Shown in pieces: positions 7,231 through 17,297 of a stretch of 64,000 nucleotides of DNA. The notes under the pieces were generated by a model, which was given only the letters and a program-made list of their open reading frames with translations, ran no database searches and was not told the DNA's origin. The stretch comes from JAGNKE01 sp965230245 (GTDB lineage Bacteria; Pseudomonadota; Alphaproteobacteria; Micavibrionales; Micavibrionaceae), in the NCBI GenBank assembly GCA_965230245.1, contig OZ246000.1, positions 124,001 to 188,000 on the forward strand, in the 5' to 3' direction. The position numbers were made by a program, and so were the translations under genes. The stretch's first letter is position 1, and each line of letters starts with the position of its first letter.

Positions 7231-10215
7231 ATGAAAACACTAAAAAAAATATCGGAATATCTCTCTGAACCAAGCGTATTGAATTACATCTTACCGCTTT
7301 TGATCGTGTATCTCGTAGTGGGAACAATTGCCCAGAAATATATAGGTCTCTACCAGGCCAGCGAAATGTTCTTTTCCTCTCTAATCATTTGGCTGGGTCC
7401 TATACCGCTCCCCGGACTCCCGATATTGTTAGGCCTTATGTTTTTGAACCTCATCTTCAAACTCATCCTCAAGAGCGAGTGGTCATGGGCGGCTTCCGGC
7501 ATAATCCTCACCCACATAGGAGCAATGTTATTACTGGTTGGCGGTATGTTCACGGCCGTGTTTAGTCAGGAGAGCTTTCTCGATTTTTATGAAGGGCAAA
7601 CAAAACAAACAGTCTCAGACTACCACGCCCGCGAGTTTGTTCTGATGGATGAAAACAGAAATACTTTATGGACACTTCTACCCCAAAACCTGTCAAAAAA
7701 TCAGGTCATAAATTTTCAATCTCCTGATTTTAAAATCGAAATCCTCAACACCTGTGAAAACTGCGCAATCGTAGCCCGCGATCCGAAAACCAAAGATCAC
7801 CTCGGTATGGCGCAGCATATGATGCTGCAATCCGCCCCCCTCAAAAAACAAAACGAAGAAAACATGGGCGGCGTGACATTCAAGGTATCAGGAAGCGAAA
7901 CAGACGGAATTTATCTAACACTCGAAGATGTCCCGAAACTACCTGAAATTCAAAAAGACGGAAAAACATACACCTTTGCCTTGAGAAAGAAACAACACCC
8001 CTTGCCCTTTGAGGTCACGCTGCTGGATTTTGAAAAGATAACCTACCCCGGCACGAACATGGCCAAAGAGTACAAATCTCGCGTCCTGATTAAAGACGGA
8101 ACATCCCGATGGGAAAGTCAGATCAGTATGAACCAACCACTGCGATATAAAGGATATACATTCTTCCAATCATCTTTCGTCCAAACCCCGCGCGGTGAGA
8201 TGTCAGTACTCGCTGTTGTACACAACGTCGGCAGAACCTTCCCCTATATTTCCGGAATCGCAATGTGTCTGGGTTTAATTCTTCACCTCTTTGTACGTCG
8301 CCGCCGCTTACCAAGGCCAGTGTCCAACGCACTTATTTTCATGCTTGTCTTGGCCGGATTGAGCACCGCATCAATACAAGCGCAAGCTCAAGAAAGCTCC
8401 GCGACACTGCAAGTTAATAACTTGTCCACTCTGCCCGTTTTGAACGATGGCCGTATCAAACCTTTGGATTCTCTGGCACGCGCAAAGCTCAAAGAATACA
8501 GCGGCGCAGAACACATAGGCCAAGTCACGGCTATTGAATGGCTAGCAGAGGTTATCTTCGATCCTGCACGCGCCGAAACACGCCGTATGATGCGAGTACG
8601 CAACCCCGATCTTGTCTCACTACTAGGACTAAAAGTTTCGCCCACTAAGCTTTATACGCCCAAGGAAATAACAGCCAAACTCCTAACCACACAAGAAACT
8701 GTCCAATCCATCATCAAAACACCGCAAGATAACTGGACACCTGCGCAGCGTGATCTGATCGAACTTCAGGAAAAACTTGTCAGCCTCAATGACCTGATGA
8801 GCAGCTTCACATTGTTCCTGCCACTCGCCGTAAGTCTGCCGGAAGGCGTTCCTTTAACCTTATCCGATTATATCGGCAAACCGTTGAACTACCTCGAAAC
8901 ACTAAAAATAAGAGAACGTGTAGAAGTTGAAATCGAAAGTATCATTGCCAAAAAAGGGCAAAACATTGAAACCTATACGGAAGCCGAACAAGCTCTCGTC
9001 TTCCTGTCTTTCTCTATGGCACAACTCAGGGAAAAAGGGGCACGCAGCACAACACTAAAAGTGATCCCCGCAACCAGCGGCGATGACCTTGTCTGGCATT
9101 CCCCTTGGAGCGTAACACTGTCGGGAGCTTCAACACCAAAAACAGTTGCCCTCCTGGAAGACTGGCAAAAACTGGCTGAGAGCTACCGCAGCAAAAACGC
9201 GGAAGACTGGCAGAAAGCCATGTCAGATATTGTCTCAAAAACACGGGATTTCAGCGCCGATGACATACGTACAAACGCTGTAGAGCTGGAATATCACTAT
9301 AATAAAATAGCGCCGTTCAGAATTGCGTTTGCGTTCTATATTCTCTCCGCATTGATATTAATAGGCTCGGTCTTTATCAAATCTGAACGGTTCTTCCCCT
9401 CGTCCCTAATAGCTCTCTCTGCAGGCTTGTTCGTCCATATCTGCGGCTTAGGAACACGTGTGTATATCCTCCAGCGCCCGCCCGTTAGCACACTCTACGA
9501 GTCGATACTCTTCGTTGGGGTTGTAGCCGTCGGATACACAATCTTCACCTACCTGCGGGATAAAAAACCACTTTGGCTCTGGACGGGGGCAACAGCAGCC
9601 ATATTGCTCAGCTTGCTCGGCTTTTCCCATGACACAGACCATGACAGCTTGATGATGCTCTCAGCGGTCCTGAACACAAATTTCTGGCTGGCCACCCACG
9701 TGCTCTGCATAACCGCAGGATATGGTTTTTGTATCATTACCTCGCTCCTTGCACATATCGCGCTGTTCTCAATGCTCAGAACCCAGACCATCAGGCCCGA
9801 GGATGATCTTTACCGCAAAATGCATACCGCTGCCCTGCTGGCTCTTCTGTTCTGCACAGGCGGCACTGTTCTGGGTGGCATTTGGGCCGATCAGTCATGG
9901 GGGAGATTCTGGGGCTGGGATCCGAAAGAAAACGGCGCGCTTCTGATTGTTCTCTGGCTTATCTGGATCATTCACGGGCGCATTAGCGGCATAATGTCAT
10001 CACTAATCTATACGGCGGGCATCGCCTACCTCTCTGTAATACTGGCAATCTCATGGTTCGGCGTAAACCTGCTCAGTATCGGCCTGCACGCCTATGGTTT
10101 CACGGATGCCGCAGCTTGGATATTCTGGAGCTTCCTCGGTATTGAAACGGCTCTCGTCATATCTGTAACCACATATATCCATCTCTCGAACAAGGACAAA
10201 AGGGTTGCAGCATGA
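7231..10215 (+). CDS. ccsBA: Fused cytochrome c synthase CcsBA (ResB–CcsA)
   Basis: 994 residues. The N-terminal part is ResB/CcsB-like: membrane segments near the start and at about 50-115, then a large periplasmic domain to about 340 and another membrane span. The C-terminal third is CcsA-like with many spans. It shows the tryptophan-rich haem-handling motif WGRFWGWDPKENGA near residue 894 and conserved histidines in VHICGLGTR (~734), THVLCI (~820) and GLHAYGF (~951). Such fusions carry haem across the membrane and attach it to CxxCH of c-type cytochromes (System II). ATG at 7231 is preferred; a TTG at 7204 would add nine residues. The stop overlaps the start of the thioredoxin gene (ATGA), so the two are coupled. 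Confidence 0.9.
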   Translation: MKTLKKISEYLSEPSVLNYILPLLIVYLVVGTIAQKYIGLYQASEMFFSSLIIWLGPIPLPGLPILLGLMFLNLIFKLILKSEWSWAASGIILTHIGAMLLLVGGMFTAVFSQESFLDFYEGQTKQTVSDYHAREFVLMDENRNTLWTLLPQNLSKNQVINFQSPDFKIEILNTCENCAIVARDPKTKDHLGMAQHMMLQSAPLKKQNEENMGGVTFKVSGSETDGIYLTLEDVPKLPEIQKDGKTYTFALRKKQHPLPFEVTLLDFEKITYPGTNMAKEYKSRVLIKDGTSRWESQISMNQPLRYKGYTFFQSSFVQTPRGEMSVLAVVHNVGRTFPYISGIAMCLGLILHLFVRRRRLPRPVSNALIFMLVLAGLSTASIQAQAQESSATLQVNNLSTLPVLNDGRIKPLDSLARAKLKEYSGAEHIGQVTAIEWLAEVIFDPARAETRRMMRVRNPDLVSLLGLKVSPTKLYTPKEITAKLLTTQETVQSIIKTPQDNWTPAQRDLIELQEKLVSLNDLMSSFTLFLPLAVSLPEGVPLTLSDYIGKPLNYLETLKIRERVEVEIESIIAKKGQNIETYTEAEQALVFLSFSMAQLREKGARSTTLKVIPATSGDDLVWHSPWSVTLSGASTPKTVALLEDWQKLAESYRSKNAEDWQKAMSDIVSKTRDFSADDIRTNAVELEYHYNKIAPFRIAFAFYILSALILIGSVFIKSERFFPSSLIALSAGLFVHICGLGTRVYILQRPPVSTLYESILFVGVVAVGYTIFTYLRDKKPLWLWTGATAAILLSLLGFSHDTDHDSLMMLSAVLNTNFWLATHVLCITAGYGFCIITSLLAHIALFSMLRTQTIRPEDDLYRKMHTAALLALLFCTGGTVLGGIWADQSWGRFWGWDPKENGALLIVLWLIWIIHGRISGIMSSLIYTAGIAYLSVILAISWFGVNLLSIGLHAYGFTDAAAWIFWSFLGIETALVISVTTYIHLSNKDKRVAA

Positions 10216-10796
10216 AAATAAAAATCCTGATTGTGATGGCATTGGTCTTGCTCGGCATGAGCTTTGAGGTCTGGGATATGGTCAGCCCGCCCGGAACACA
10301 GATCACCACAGAAATAAAAGACGTACCGCCACCGGAAAACAATAACCTCGGTACATTGCCCGAATTCACCTTTACGACAACAACAGCCAAAGAACATTCC
10401 TCTCATGATTTTGAAGGGAAGACAATCCTCCTGAACTTTTGGGCCACTTGGTGTACACCCTGTATCGCCGAATTCCCCGACCTGATAACTCTCGCAAATG
10501 AAAATCCCGACCAAATCGTTTTTCTGGCCTTATCTGTGGATGAAAATCCGCAAAGTATTGATCCGTTTTTCAAACGCTTCAAACCCGAAATACAGGAAAC
10601 GCTAAACCAGTCTGAAAATATTATCATCGGTCTGGATACGGAGAAGAAAATTTCTCAGGATATATTCGGTACCGTCATGTACCCCGAAACGTTTATCATT
10701 GCCCCAGACCTCACCATCCGCAAAAAAGTTGCGGGTGTTACCGATTGGACGGGGGAAGACATAAAAATGCTGATTAAACAGTTGAATAATCCCTGA
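10212..10796 (+). CDS. TlpA/ResA-like thiol-disulfide oxidoreductase
   Basis: 194 residues. An N-terminal hydrophobic segment (about 5-20) should serve as signal anchor, placing a thioredoxin fold in the periplasm. The active site is WATWCTPC (cysteines ~80 and ~83), with the family's cis-proline region YPETFII near residue 158. ResA/CcmG-type proteins reduce the haem-binding cysteines of apocytochrome c. The overlap with the end of ccsBA (ATGA) supports that job here: one protein prepares the cysteines and the other attaches haem. Confidence 0.85.
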   Translation: MKIKILIVMALVLLGMSFEVWDMVSPPGTQITTEIKDVPPPENNNLGTLPEFTFTTTTAKEHSSHDFEGKTILLNFWATWCTPCIAEFPDLITLANENPDQIVFLALSVDENPQSIDPFFKRFKPEIQETLNQSENIIIGLDTEKKISQDIFGTVMYPETFIIAPDLTIRKKVAGVTDWTGEDIKMLIKQLNNP

Positions 10797-10851
10797 TATG
10801 CTAACCACTCTTGGATTCTAATTTCGTATCATAAAACAAAGAGTATCCCAC

Positions 10852-12270
10852 ATGCCCGACACCGCATTCCTGACAAAAAAACGCAAACACCACATCACGG
10901 TCAAAACAGTAAAAAAGGCAGATTGCAAAAAATGGCTATCCAAACAAAGCAAGGCCGTAAAGGCCGAAGCACAGGAAAGCGGGTTCGCAGGCAAAGACGG
11001 ACATTACGTTATCGGTCGTGATGTGAACGGAAAAGCGCAAACGCTTTTCGCAGGCGTCAGTGATGAAGTCACCTTCACAAACGGTGCAGAAATATGCGAC
11101 TTCGTCAGCAAGAATTTCGGCGAAAAAACCCTGAAATCGGCAAGCTTCGAATTTGATACGGATGGCCTGTCCGACGAAGAAACCGAGCGCCTGCAAATCG
11201 GCTGGGGCTGGGAACTCTATGACTTTGATCGCTACAGAAAACACAAGAACAATAAGAAACCCGCTCTCGTCCTTTCAAAAGGCGCAAACAAAAAATACAT
11301 TGAGTCCAACGTCGCATCCGTCTATTTAACGCGCGACCTGGTCAACACGCCCGCCAATGATATGGGCCCCGACGAACTGGAAAAAGCTGCAAAAGATTTG
11401 GCCAAAGCGCACGAGGCAAAAATCACTGTGATCAAAGACAAAGACCTTCCGAAGAAAAACTTCCCGATGGTCTTCGAGGTCGGAAAAGCAAGCCCGCGCC
11501 GTCCGCGCCTGATCGATATCCGTTGGGGAAAGGCCAAAGACCCTAAAGTCACAATCGTCGGAAAAGGCGTATGCTTTGATACGGGCGGCTTGGACCTGAA
11601 ACCGTCCAAGGCCATGTTCACCATGAAAAAGGACATGGGCGGCTCTGCACATGCACTTGGCGTAGCAAATATGATCATGAGCATGAACCTGCCCATTAAT
11701 CTGCGCGTTCTGATTCCCGCAGTCGAAAATTCGGTTTCCGGCGAAGCATATCGTCCGTCAGACGTCCTCCAAAGCCGCAAGGGTATTACCGTTGAAGTTG
11801 GCAACACGGATGCCGAAGGGCGTCTTGTTTTGGCCGACTCCCTGACCTATGCATGCGAAGAAGAACCTGAACTCTTGATCGACTTCGCAACATTGACAGG
11901 GGCCGCACGGGTCGCTTTAGGAACAGACCTCCCCGCAATCTTCAGTAATCGCGAAAAGAACATTGATTCTATCCGCAAGCTCTCGAATAAAACCGAAGTC
12001 TTCGACCCTGTCTGGCCATTGCCGCTCTGGAAACCTTATTTGGATGATCTCCGCAGCGACTGTGCAGACACAAGCAGTACCGGTGCAGGCATGGGCGGCG
12101 CAATCACCGCGGCTCTGTTCCTCGAAAAATTCATCGAAGATAAAATCGAATGGATTCACATCGACTGCTACGCATGGGAACAAGGCGGAAAACCCGGCCG
12201 ATCCAAAGGCGGCGCAGATACGGGAATGCGTGCTATTTATGCCTTACTGGCAGAACGCTACGGCAAATAA
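10852..12270 (+). CDS. Leucyl aminopeptidase family (M17) protein
   Basis: 472 residues. The C-terminal catalytic domain carries the M17 metal and active-site motifs GKGVCFDTGGLDLKP (about 237-251) and NTDAEGRL (about 317-324), plus the ATLTGA segment. The N-terminal domain is divergent and Lys-rich. M17 enzymes remove N-terminal residues from peptides in the cytoplasm with two metal ions. The frame converges with the MurC-like gene with only 13 bp between stops. The N-terminus is closer to the alphaproteobacterial PepA-like group than to E. coli PepA, so substrate preference is unsure. Confidence 0.9.
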   Translation: MPDTAFLTKKRKHHITVKTVKKADCKKWLSKQSKAVKAEAQESGFAGKDGHYVIGRDVNGKAQTLFAGVSDEVTFTNGAEICDFVSKNFGEKTLKSASFEFDTDGLSDEETERLQIGWGWELYDFDRYRKHKNNKKPALVLSKGANKKYIESNVASVYLTRDLVNTPANDMGPDELEKAAKDLAKAHEAKITVIKDKDLPKKNFPMVFEVGKASPRRPRLIDIRWGKAKDPKVTIVGKGVCFDTGGLDLKPSKAMFTMKKDMGGSAHALGVANMIMSMNLPINLRVLIPAVENSVSGEAYRPSDVLQSRKGITVEVGNTDAEGRLVLADSLTYACEEEPELLIDFATLTGAARVALGTDLPAIFSNREKNIDSIRKLSNKTEVFDPVWPLPLWKPYLDDLRSDCADTSSTGAGMGGAITAALFLEKFIEDKIEWIHIDCYAWEQGGKPGRSKGGADTGMRAIYALLAERYGK

Positions 12271-12283
12271 AAAAATCAAAAGT

Positions 12284-13726
12284 TTAGGAATTGACAACGG
12301 CACACCCATGACTGTTTTCAATGCCTTGCAATATCTGCTTGGCAAAGTCGTGGAGAGTGTCATCACGCGCCCCCATCACAACAATTCGATCTCCGCTTTT
12401 GGCCTCAGATAAAACAGCATCCAGAATCCCGTCACGGTTTTCGATATGAACGGCATCAACACCACGCTCTTTGAGATCAGAAACAAAATCTTCGGCTGTT
12501 ACCTCACGCGCAACAGTGCCGCCTGCATAATAAACATCGGGCATAATCAGCTTGTCATCCTGGCCCAGCCCTTCAACGAATGCATCCGCCAGCTCATGCC
12601 TAAGCATTTGCAAAGCCCTGTACCCGTGCTGTTGATAAATGACATGAAGCCGTCCCTCAAAACTCTTGAGTGTTTCAAGACTGGCGGCAATCTTATCAGG
12701 GTTATGCGCAAAATCATCAATAACAGTCACACCATGCGCCGAGCCGACCAACTCCAAGCGTCTGTGGACACCACGAAACGCCTGTAAACCCTGAATACAG
12801 TTGCCCATATCCAGCCCCATCTGGCTCACGACCGAGAGCGCCGCCAGAGCATTGGACACATTATGCCGCCCCGGCACATAAAGACTCACGGGATAAGACG
12901 TATCCTCCCCCTTGATATGAAGCATAAAATCCACACCGTCCGCCTTAAAAGACAAGCCGTTTGCGAATAAGTCCGCACCCCGATCTTCCAGACTGAAACG
13001 GACAATATGCTTCGCGCTTCTTGCCCCCATCAAACCATGAACATGCGTATCATCGGCATTCACAATGACCGCTTCCGTAGCGCGTTCAACGTAATCCCCG
13101 AACAATACGTTCAATTCATCCATGGATTTGTGATCGAGCGCAATGTTATTCAGTACCGCATAACTGGGCGTGTAGTGCGCGATAGACCCGTCACTTTCAT
13201 CCATCTCCGCGACAAACAAATCCGAACGCCCGCAACGAAAGCTGGAAAAGAACAAACCGCTTTCTTCAATAAAATTACGTAGCCGCCCCCCGTTGATCAT
13301 CGTCGGATCTTCCCCAACTTCGGCCAGAATCGTCGCAATCATGCCCGTAACGGTCGATTTTCCACTGGTTCCAGCGACTGCGATACTTGTCTTCGCATCA
13401 TTGAACAACTGCGCCAACAACTCACCACGTTTGATAATAGGAATTTCGTTTGACTTGGCCGCTCGGACATCCGGCACGTGATCCTCAACGGCACTCGACA
13501 CGACCAAAAAATCAGTCGTCTCGGAAATGCCTGATCCATCTTGCGGGAATAAACGGATTCCCGTCGCTTCTAACGCTGCGAATTTATCAGGAGATGTCCC
13601 TTGATCATAAGAACGGTCCGAACCATAAACCGCAGCTCCGCTCTTAGCCAGATAAACGGCAAGCGGCAACATACCGCTGCCGCCTATACCGCAAAAGAAA
13701 TATGTTTTGCCATGGGCTTCAGTCAC
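12284..13726 (-). CDS. Mur ligase family protein, MurC-like
   Basis: 480 residues with all three Mur ligase domains. An N-terminal Rossmann motif GIGGSGM (about 13-19) starts the UDP-substrate domain, the ATP-binding loop is GTSGKST (about 118-124), and the C-terminal domain carries DDFAHNPDKI. MurC adds L-alanine to UDP-MurNAc; the paralogue Mpl reattaches recycled tripeptide. The sequence resembles MurC more than Mpl at the N-terminus, yet it is not in a division/cell-wall cluster, and the segment EDPTMINGGRLRNF is more Mpl-like. A second MurC elsewhere in the genome would point to a recycling role. Confidence 0.75.
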   Translation of the reverse strand: MTEAHGKTYFFCGIGGSGMLPLAVYLAKSGAAVYGSDRSYDQGTSPDKFAALEATGIRLFPQDGSGISETTDFLVVSSAVEDHVPDVRAAKSNEIPIIKRGELLAQLFNDAKTSIAVAGTSGKSTVTGMIATILAEVGEDPTMINGGRLRNFIEESGLFFSSFRCGRSDLFVAEMDESDGSIAHYTPSYAVLNNIALDHKSMDELNVLFGDYVERATEAVIVNADDTHVHGLMGARSAKHIVRFSLEDRGADLFANGLSFKADGVDFMLHIKGEDTSYPVSLYVPGRHNVSNALAALSVVSQMGLDMGNCIQGLQAFRGVHRRLELVGSAHGVTVIDDFAHNPDKIAASLETLKSFEGRLHVIYQQHGYRALQMLRHELADAFVEGLGQDDKLIMPDVYYAGGTVAREVTAEDFVSDLKERGVDAVHIENRDGILDAVLSEAKSGDRIVVMGARDDTLHDFAKQILQGIENSHGCAVVNS

Positions 13727-13757
13727 TAAACCTCGCTATCAAAGCCGTTTGGAAATG

Positions 13758-14435
13758 CTATTTGGATGGTGCCAATGAAACAGGTTTGTCTTGGGAGTCA
13801 ATCTCGACGACATCATCGTCGCTTGTCATCACTTTTTCAGACTCTGGCGCTTTGCCGCCAAGCTCTTCCAGAAGACCGGTCAGATTATTATGCTCCGCAT
13901 GATGCTTCTTTGCCGCCATCGGCTTATCAGAATGTGCCTGATGGTCAGCATGCTCCATCATCGGTTCCGGTGTCATCGAATGGTGATCTTGTGATGCATC
14001 AGGCACCGGCGTTACGGCAACCGGCACAGCAACAGGCTGCTTGAAAACCGTAAAATCAAACAGGATCGGTGAAGGATAGTAATAATGGGATTTAGTCTTA
14101 TAACCGGATGCGGGAGAACCACCCCAAACAGGAACCTTGTTAACAATGGCCGGAATCGTCTTCGTTACTTCCATATTCCCGGACATACAATTAATGACCA
14201 GATCATCTTTAGATTTAAGAACTGTAAACGTCTTAGGCGCACGCATCCGGTTTTTATCTATCGTGCTGCCGTCATACACGTCACAATAGGCATGATCGAC
14301 ACCAACAATCTGAACATCAACAGGTTGATACAGCGAACTCGACTCATGCCCTTCCATACTGTGACCACAAGCACTCAGACCGAGTACGGCAACAACACCA
14401 AGAAGAGAAGAGCGACTCAAAGTAATTTTTTTCAT
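13758..14435 (-). CDS. Lipoprotein with His/Met-rich tail
   Basis: 225 residues from the ATG at 14433-14435; ATGs at 14450 and 14492 are also in frame. The signal peptide ends in a lipobox, LGLSAC. The mature N-terminal half contains VDHAYCDVYDG and a second Cys (INCMSGN), then a region resembling short beta-domain lipoproteins (PVWGGSPASGYKTK, YYYPSPILFDF). The C-terminal ~80 residues are rich in His and Met (DHHSM, EHADHQAHS, KKHHAEHNN), which suggests metal binding, perhaps copper. No metal transporter gene is nearby. Function unknown; likely periplasmic side of inner or outer membrane. Confidence 0.75.
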   Translation of the reverse strand: MKKITLSRSSLLGVVAVLGLSACGHSMEGHESSSLYQPVDVQIVGVDHAYCDVYDGSTIDKNRMRAPKTFTVLKSKDDLVINCMSGNMEVTKTIPAIVNKVPVWGGSPASGYKTKSHYYYPSPILFDFTVFKQPVAVPVAVTPVPDASQDHHSMTPEPMMEHADHQAHSDKPMAAKKHHAEHNNLTGLLEELGGKAPESEKVMTSDDDVVEIDSQDKPVSLAPSK

Positions 14436-14521
14436 AACAAAAGCTTTCATATACGCAAGAATATTTTCCCTAACGCAAAGATTATCAAACAAACCAACTC
14501 GAATGACAACTGTTCAGAACG

Positions 14522-17146
14522 TTAAGCCACAGATTTTTCTAGATTATCACCATTATTTCGTGCCAAACCGCCCTCCACCTTAAAGAAAAGCTCATCGTCT
14601 TTCACGGAAATAGTAACCTTGGACTCATCCCTGACTTCATCCCGAAGAATCATCTCAGCCAGTTTATTTTGAATGCTGGTCTGGATCACACGTTTTAGCG
14701 GTCGCGCACCATATGCCGGATCATACCCCTTATCGGCAAGCCACTGAACTGCGTCATCCTCCAGAACAAGTTCTATCCTTTGCGGTGCAAGCAGCTTACG
14801 CAAATAACCGAGTTGAATATCAACAATACCCGCAATTACACTGCGATCCAGTCTGGAGAACAATAAAATTTCATCTAGACGGTTCAGGAATTCGGGACGG
14901 AACGCCGAACGCACAACATTCATAACCTGATCACGAACATCATTTACATCTGCGCCCTCTTCCTGCTGAACAAGATATTCACTGCCCAGATTAGACGTCA
15001 TGATTAAAACAGTGTTACTGAAATCCACTGTGCGCCCCTGCCCGTCCGTCAAACGCCCGTCATCAAGAACCTGAAGCAACACATTAAACACATCGGGGTG
15101 CGCTTTTTCGATCTCGTCAAATAAAACCACTTGATAAGGACGCCGGCGAACAGCCTCTGTCAACGCACCGCCCTCTTCATATCCCACATAACCGGGAGGC
15201 GCACCGATCAAACGGGCAACCGAATGCTTCTCCATATATTCGGACATATCCATGCGGATCATCGCCGTATCGTCATCAAACAGAAATTCAGCTAAGGCCT
15301 TCGTGAGTTCGGTTTTACCCACACCTGTAGGCCCAAGGAATAGAAACGAACCGATCGGCCTGCGCGGATCCTGCAGCCCCGCACGGGAACGACGAATGGC
15401 ATTGGATACGGCTTTCACCGCTTCACTTTGCCCCACAACACGCTTCTGGAGTTTCTCCTCCATAGCCAAAAGCTTCTCTCGCTCTCCTTCCATCATTTTA
15501 TCAACAGGAACACCTGTCCAGCGGCTAACAATGCCGGCAATCTCATCAGGCGTGACCTCTTCGTTGATAATGCTCTGGGTTTTAACCTCGGCAGCTTCTT
15601 TTGATTTTTGCTCCAATTCGGGAATGACACCGTATTTCAGTTCACTCGCCCGTGACCAGTTGCCGTCACGCTCGGCTTGCTCTAACTCCACGCGCGCACG
15701 ATCCAGCTTCTCGGTCACTTTTTGCCCTGCATTCAGCTTTTCTTTCTCCGCCTGCCACTGGCTCGTCAAATCTGCTGACTTCGCCTCTAACTCATCTAGC
15801 TCTTCTTCCAGCTTTTTCAAACGCTCCTGAGTACCTTGATCTTTTTCTTTTTTTAAAGCCTCACGCTCAATTTTCAGCTGAATAATGCGACGGTCAAGCT
15901 CGTCGACCTCCTCGGGTTTGCTGTCAACCTGCATCCTTAAACGCGAAGAGGCTTCATCAATCAAATCAATGGCCTTGTCCGGCAAAAATCTGTCCGTGAT
16001 GTAACGGTTGGACAACGTCGCCGCGGAAACAATCGCCGCATCCGTGATCCGTACCCCATGGTGAAGTTCGTATTTTTCCTTCAAACCGCGAAGAATGGAA
16101 ATTGTATCCTCCACCGTCGGCTCGGAAATAAACACAGGCTGGAACCGCCGCGCCAATGCAGCATCCTTCTCAATATGTTTGCGATATTCATCAAGGGTCG
16201 TCGCACCGACCATACGCAATTCACCCCGCGCCAGCGCAGGTTTAAGCATATTGGACGCATCCATGGCGCCGTCGGTTTTCCCAGCACCGACAAGCGTGTG
16301 CATCTCATCCAGAAACAGGACTATCTCGCCTGCCGCTGTTGCAATCTCGTCAATGACGGCCTTTAGACGTTCTTCGAATTCGCCTCGGAACTTTGCCCCC
16401 GCCAAAAGCGAACCCAGATCCAGCGACATCAAACGCTTACCCTTTAAGGCCTCAGGGACATCACCGTTCACAATTCGCTGCGCGAGCCCCTCGACAATCG
16501 CTGTTTTTCCGACACCCGGATCACCGATCAAAACAGGGTTGTTCTTCGTCCGTCGTGAAAGAACCTGAACCGTACGACGTATTTCCTCGTCACGTCCTAT
16601 GATCGGATCAAGCCGCCCCTGACGCGCATCTTCGGTCAAATCACGGGCATATCGGTTCAACGCATCAAATTGATCTTCCGCGTTCGCACTATCCGCCGTG
16701 CGCCCTTTGCGCATATCGTTGATGGCTTGATTAAGTGATTTATCAGATACGCCCGCAGACTCCAGATACCCCGCTACGTCCAGCTTTTTCGCCATAGCCA
16801 TGGCCTGTAACAAGCGCTCGGCCGTCACAAAACGATCTCCGGCCTTCTCGCTAAGCTTGATAGCTGAATCAAAAATCTTGGCCAGATCCGGTGTTAACCG
16901 CAAGCCGCCGGCACCGGGCCCCTCCACAACGGGAAACTTGGCAATCGCCGCATCAACCTGACCTTTTAAACGCCCGACATCACCGTCAACAGCGTGGACA
17001 AGTTTGTGGATTAAACCTGAATCATCATCCAACATCACCTTGAGAAGATGCTCAGGCTCCAAGGATTGATGCCCCGAGCGCAGAGCCAAAGTCTGCGCCT
17101 CCTGCAAGAATGTTTTTGTTGTTTCCGTAAGCTTATCGAAATCCAT
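14522..17146 (-). CDS. clpB: ATP-dependent chaperone ClpB
   Basis: 874 residues, full length for ClpB. Order: Clp N-terminal repeat domain (1-145), first AAA+ module with GDPGVGKT near 205, a long coiled-coil middle domain (about 400-525) that separates ClpB from ClpA and ClpC, second AAA+ module with GPTGVGKT near 605, and the C-terminal small domain. It threads aggregated proteins through its hexameric ring and works with DnaK. There is no IGF/IGL ClpP-binding loop evident, as expected. A plausible sigma-70 promoter lies at 17204-17232; I saw no clear heat-shock promoter. Confidence 0.97.
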   Translation of the reverse strand: MDFDKLTETTKTFLQEAQTLALRSGHQSLEPEHLLKVMLDDDSGLIHKLVHAVDGDVGRLKGQVDAAIAKFPVVEGPGAGGLRLTPDLAKIFDSAIKLSEKAGDRFVTAERLLQAMAMAKKLDVAGYLESAGVSDKSLNQAINDMRKGRTADSANAEDQFDALNRYARDLTEDARQGRLDPIIGRDEEIRRTVQVLSRRTKNNPVLIGDPGVGKTAIVEGLAQRIVNGDVPEALKGKRLMSLDLGSLLAGAKFRGEFEERLKAVIDEIATAAGEIVLFLDEMHTLVGAGKTDGAMDASNMLKPALARGELRMVGATTLDEYRKHIEKDAALARRFQPVFISEPTVEDTISILRGLKEKYELHHGVRITDAAIVSAATLSNRYITDRFLPDKAIDLIDEASSRLRMQVDSKPEEVDELDRRIIQLKIEREALKKEKDQGTQERLKKLEEELDELEAKSADLTSQWQAEKEKLNAGQKVTEKLDRARVELEQAERDGNWSRASELKYGVIPELEQKSKEAAEVKTQSIINEEVTPDEIAGIVSRWTGVPVDKMMEGEREKLLAMEEKLQKRVVGQSEAVKAVSNAIRRSRAGLQDPRRPIGSFLFLGPTGVGKTELTKALAEFLFDDDTAMIRMDMSEYMEKHSVARLIGAPPGYVGYEEGGALTEAVRRRPYQVVLFDEIEKAHPDVFNVLLQVLDDGRLTDGQGRTVDFSNTVLIMTSNLGSEYLVQQEEGADVNDVRDQVMNVVRSAFRPEFLNRLDEILLFSRLDRSVIAGIVDIQLGYLRKLLAPQRIELVLEDDAVQWLADKGYDPAYGARPLKRVIQTSIQNKLAEMILRDEVRDESKVTISVKDDELFFKVEGGLARNNGDNLEKSVA

Positions 17147-17203
17147 AATATCTGCCTTATCCCTGATAACTGTAAGTTAAAGACATGATCACAATATACC
17201 TGC

Positions 17204-17232
17204 TTATAAAGAGCATCAATGACCGAAATCAA
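17204..17232 (-). promoter_or_regulatory. Possible promoter of clpB
   Basis: Read on the minus strand: TTGATT (17232-17227), 17-base spacer, TTATAA (17209-17204). It would start transcription about 50 bases before clpB and lies just downstream of the terminator of the gene before. The spacing is ideal and both boxes are near consensus for the housekeeping sigma factor. Confidence 0.4.
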
Positions 17233-17239
17233 ATTGCAT

Positions 17240-17277
17240 AAAAAAATGCCAAAGCAGCGGTGAAAGCCACTTTGGCA
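17240..17277 (-). terminator. Rho-independent terminator of the DUF4167 gene
   Basis: On the minus strand, TGCCAAAG (17277-17270) pairs with CTTTGGCA (17254-17247), with extra GGC/GCC-type pairing inside, followed by a run of seven T. It sits 20 bp past the stop at 17298 and separates this gene from clpB. Confidence 0.8.
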
Positions 17278-17297
17278 TAAATAAATATCATGAAACC

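Noticed and set aside
15252..15830. 192-codon antisense frame in clpB
   Set aside because: Ser/Arg-rich mirror of the coiled-coil middle domain of ClpB; no ribosome site.
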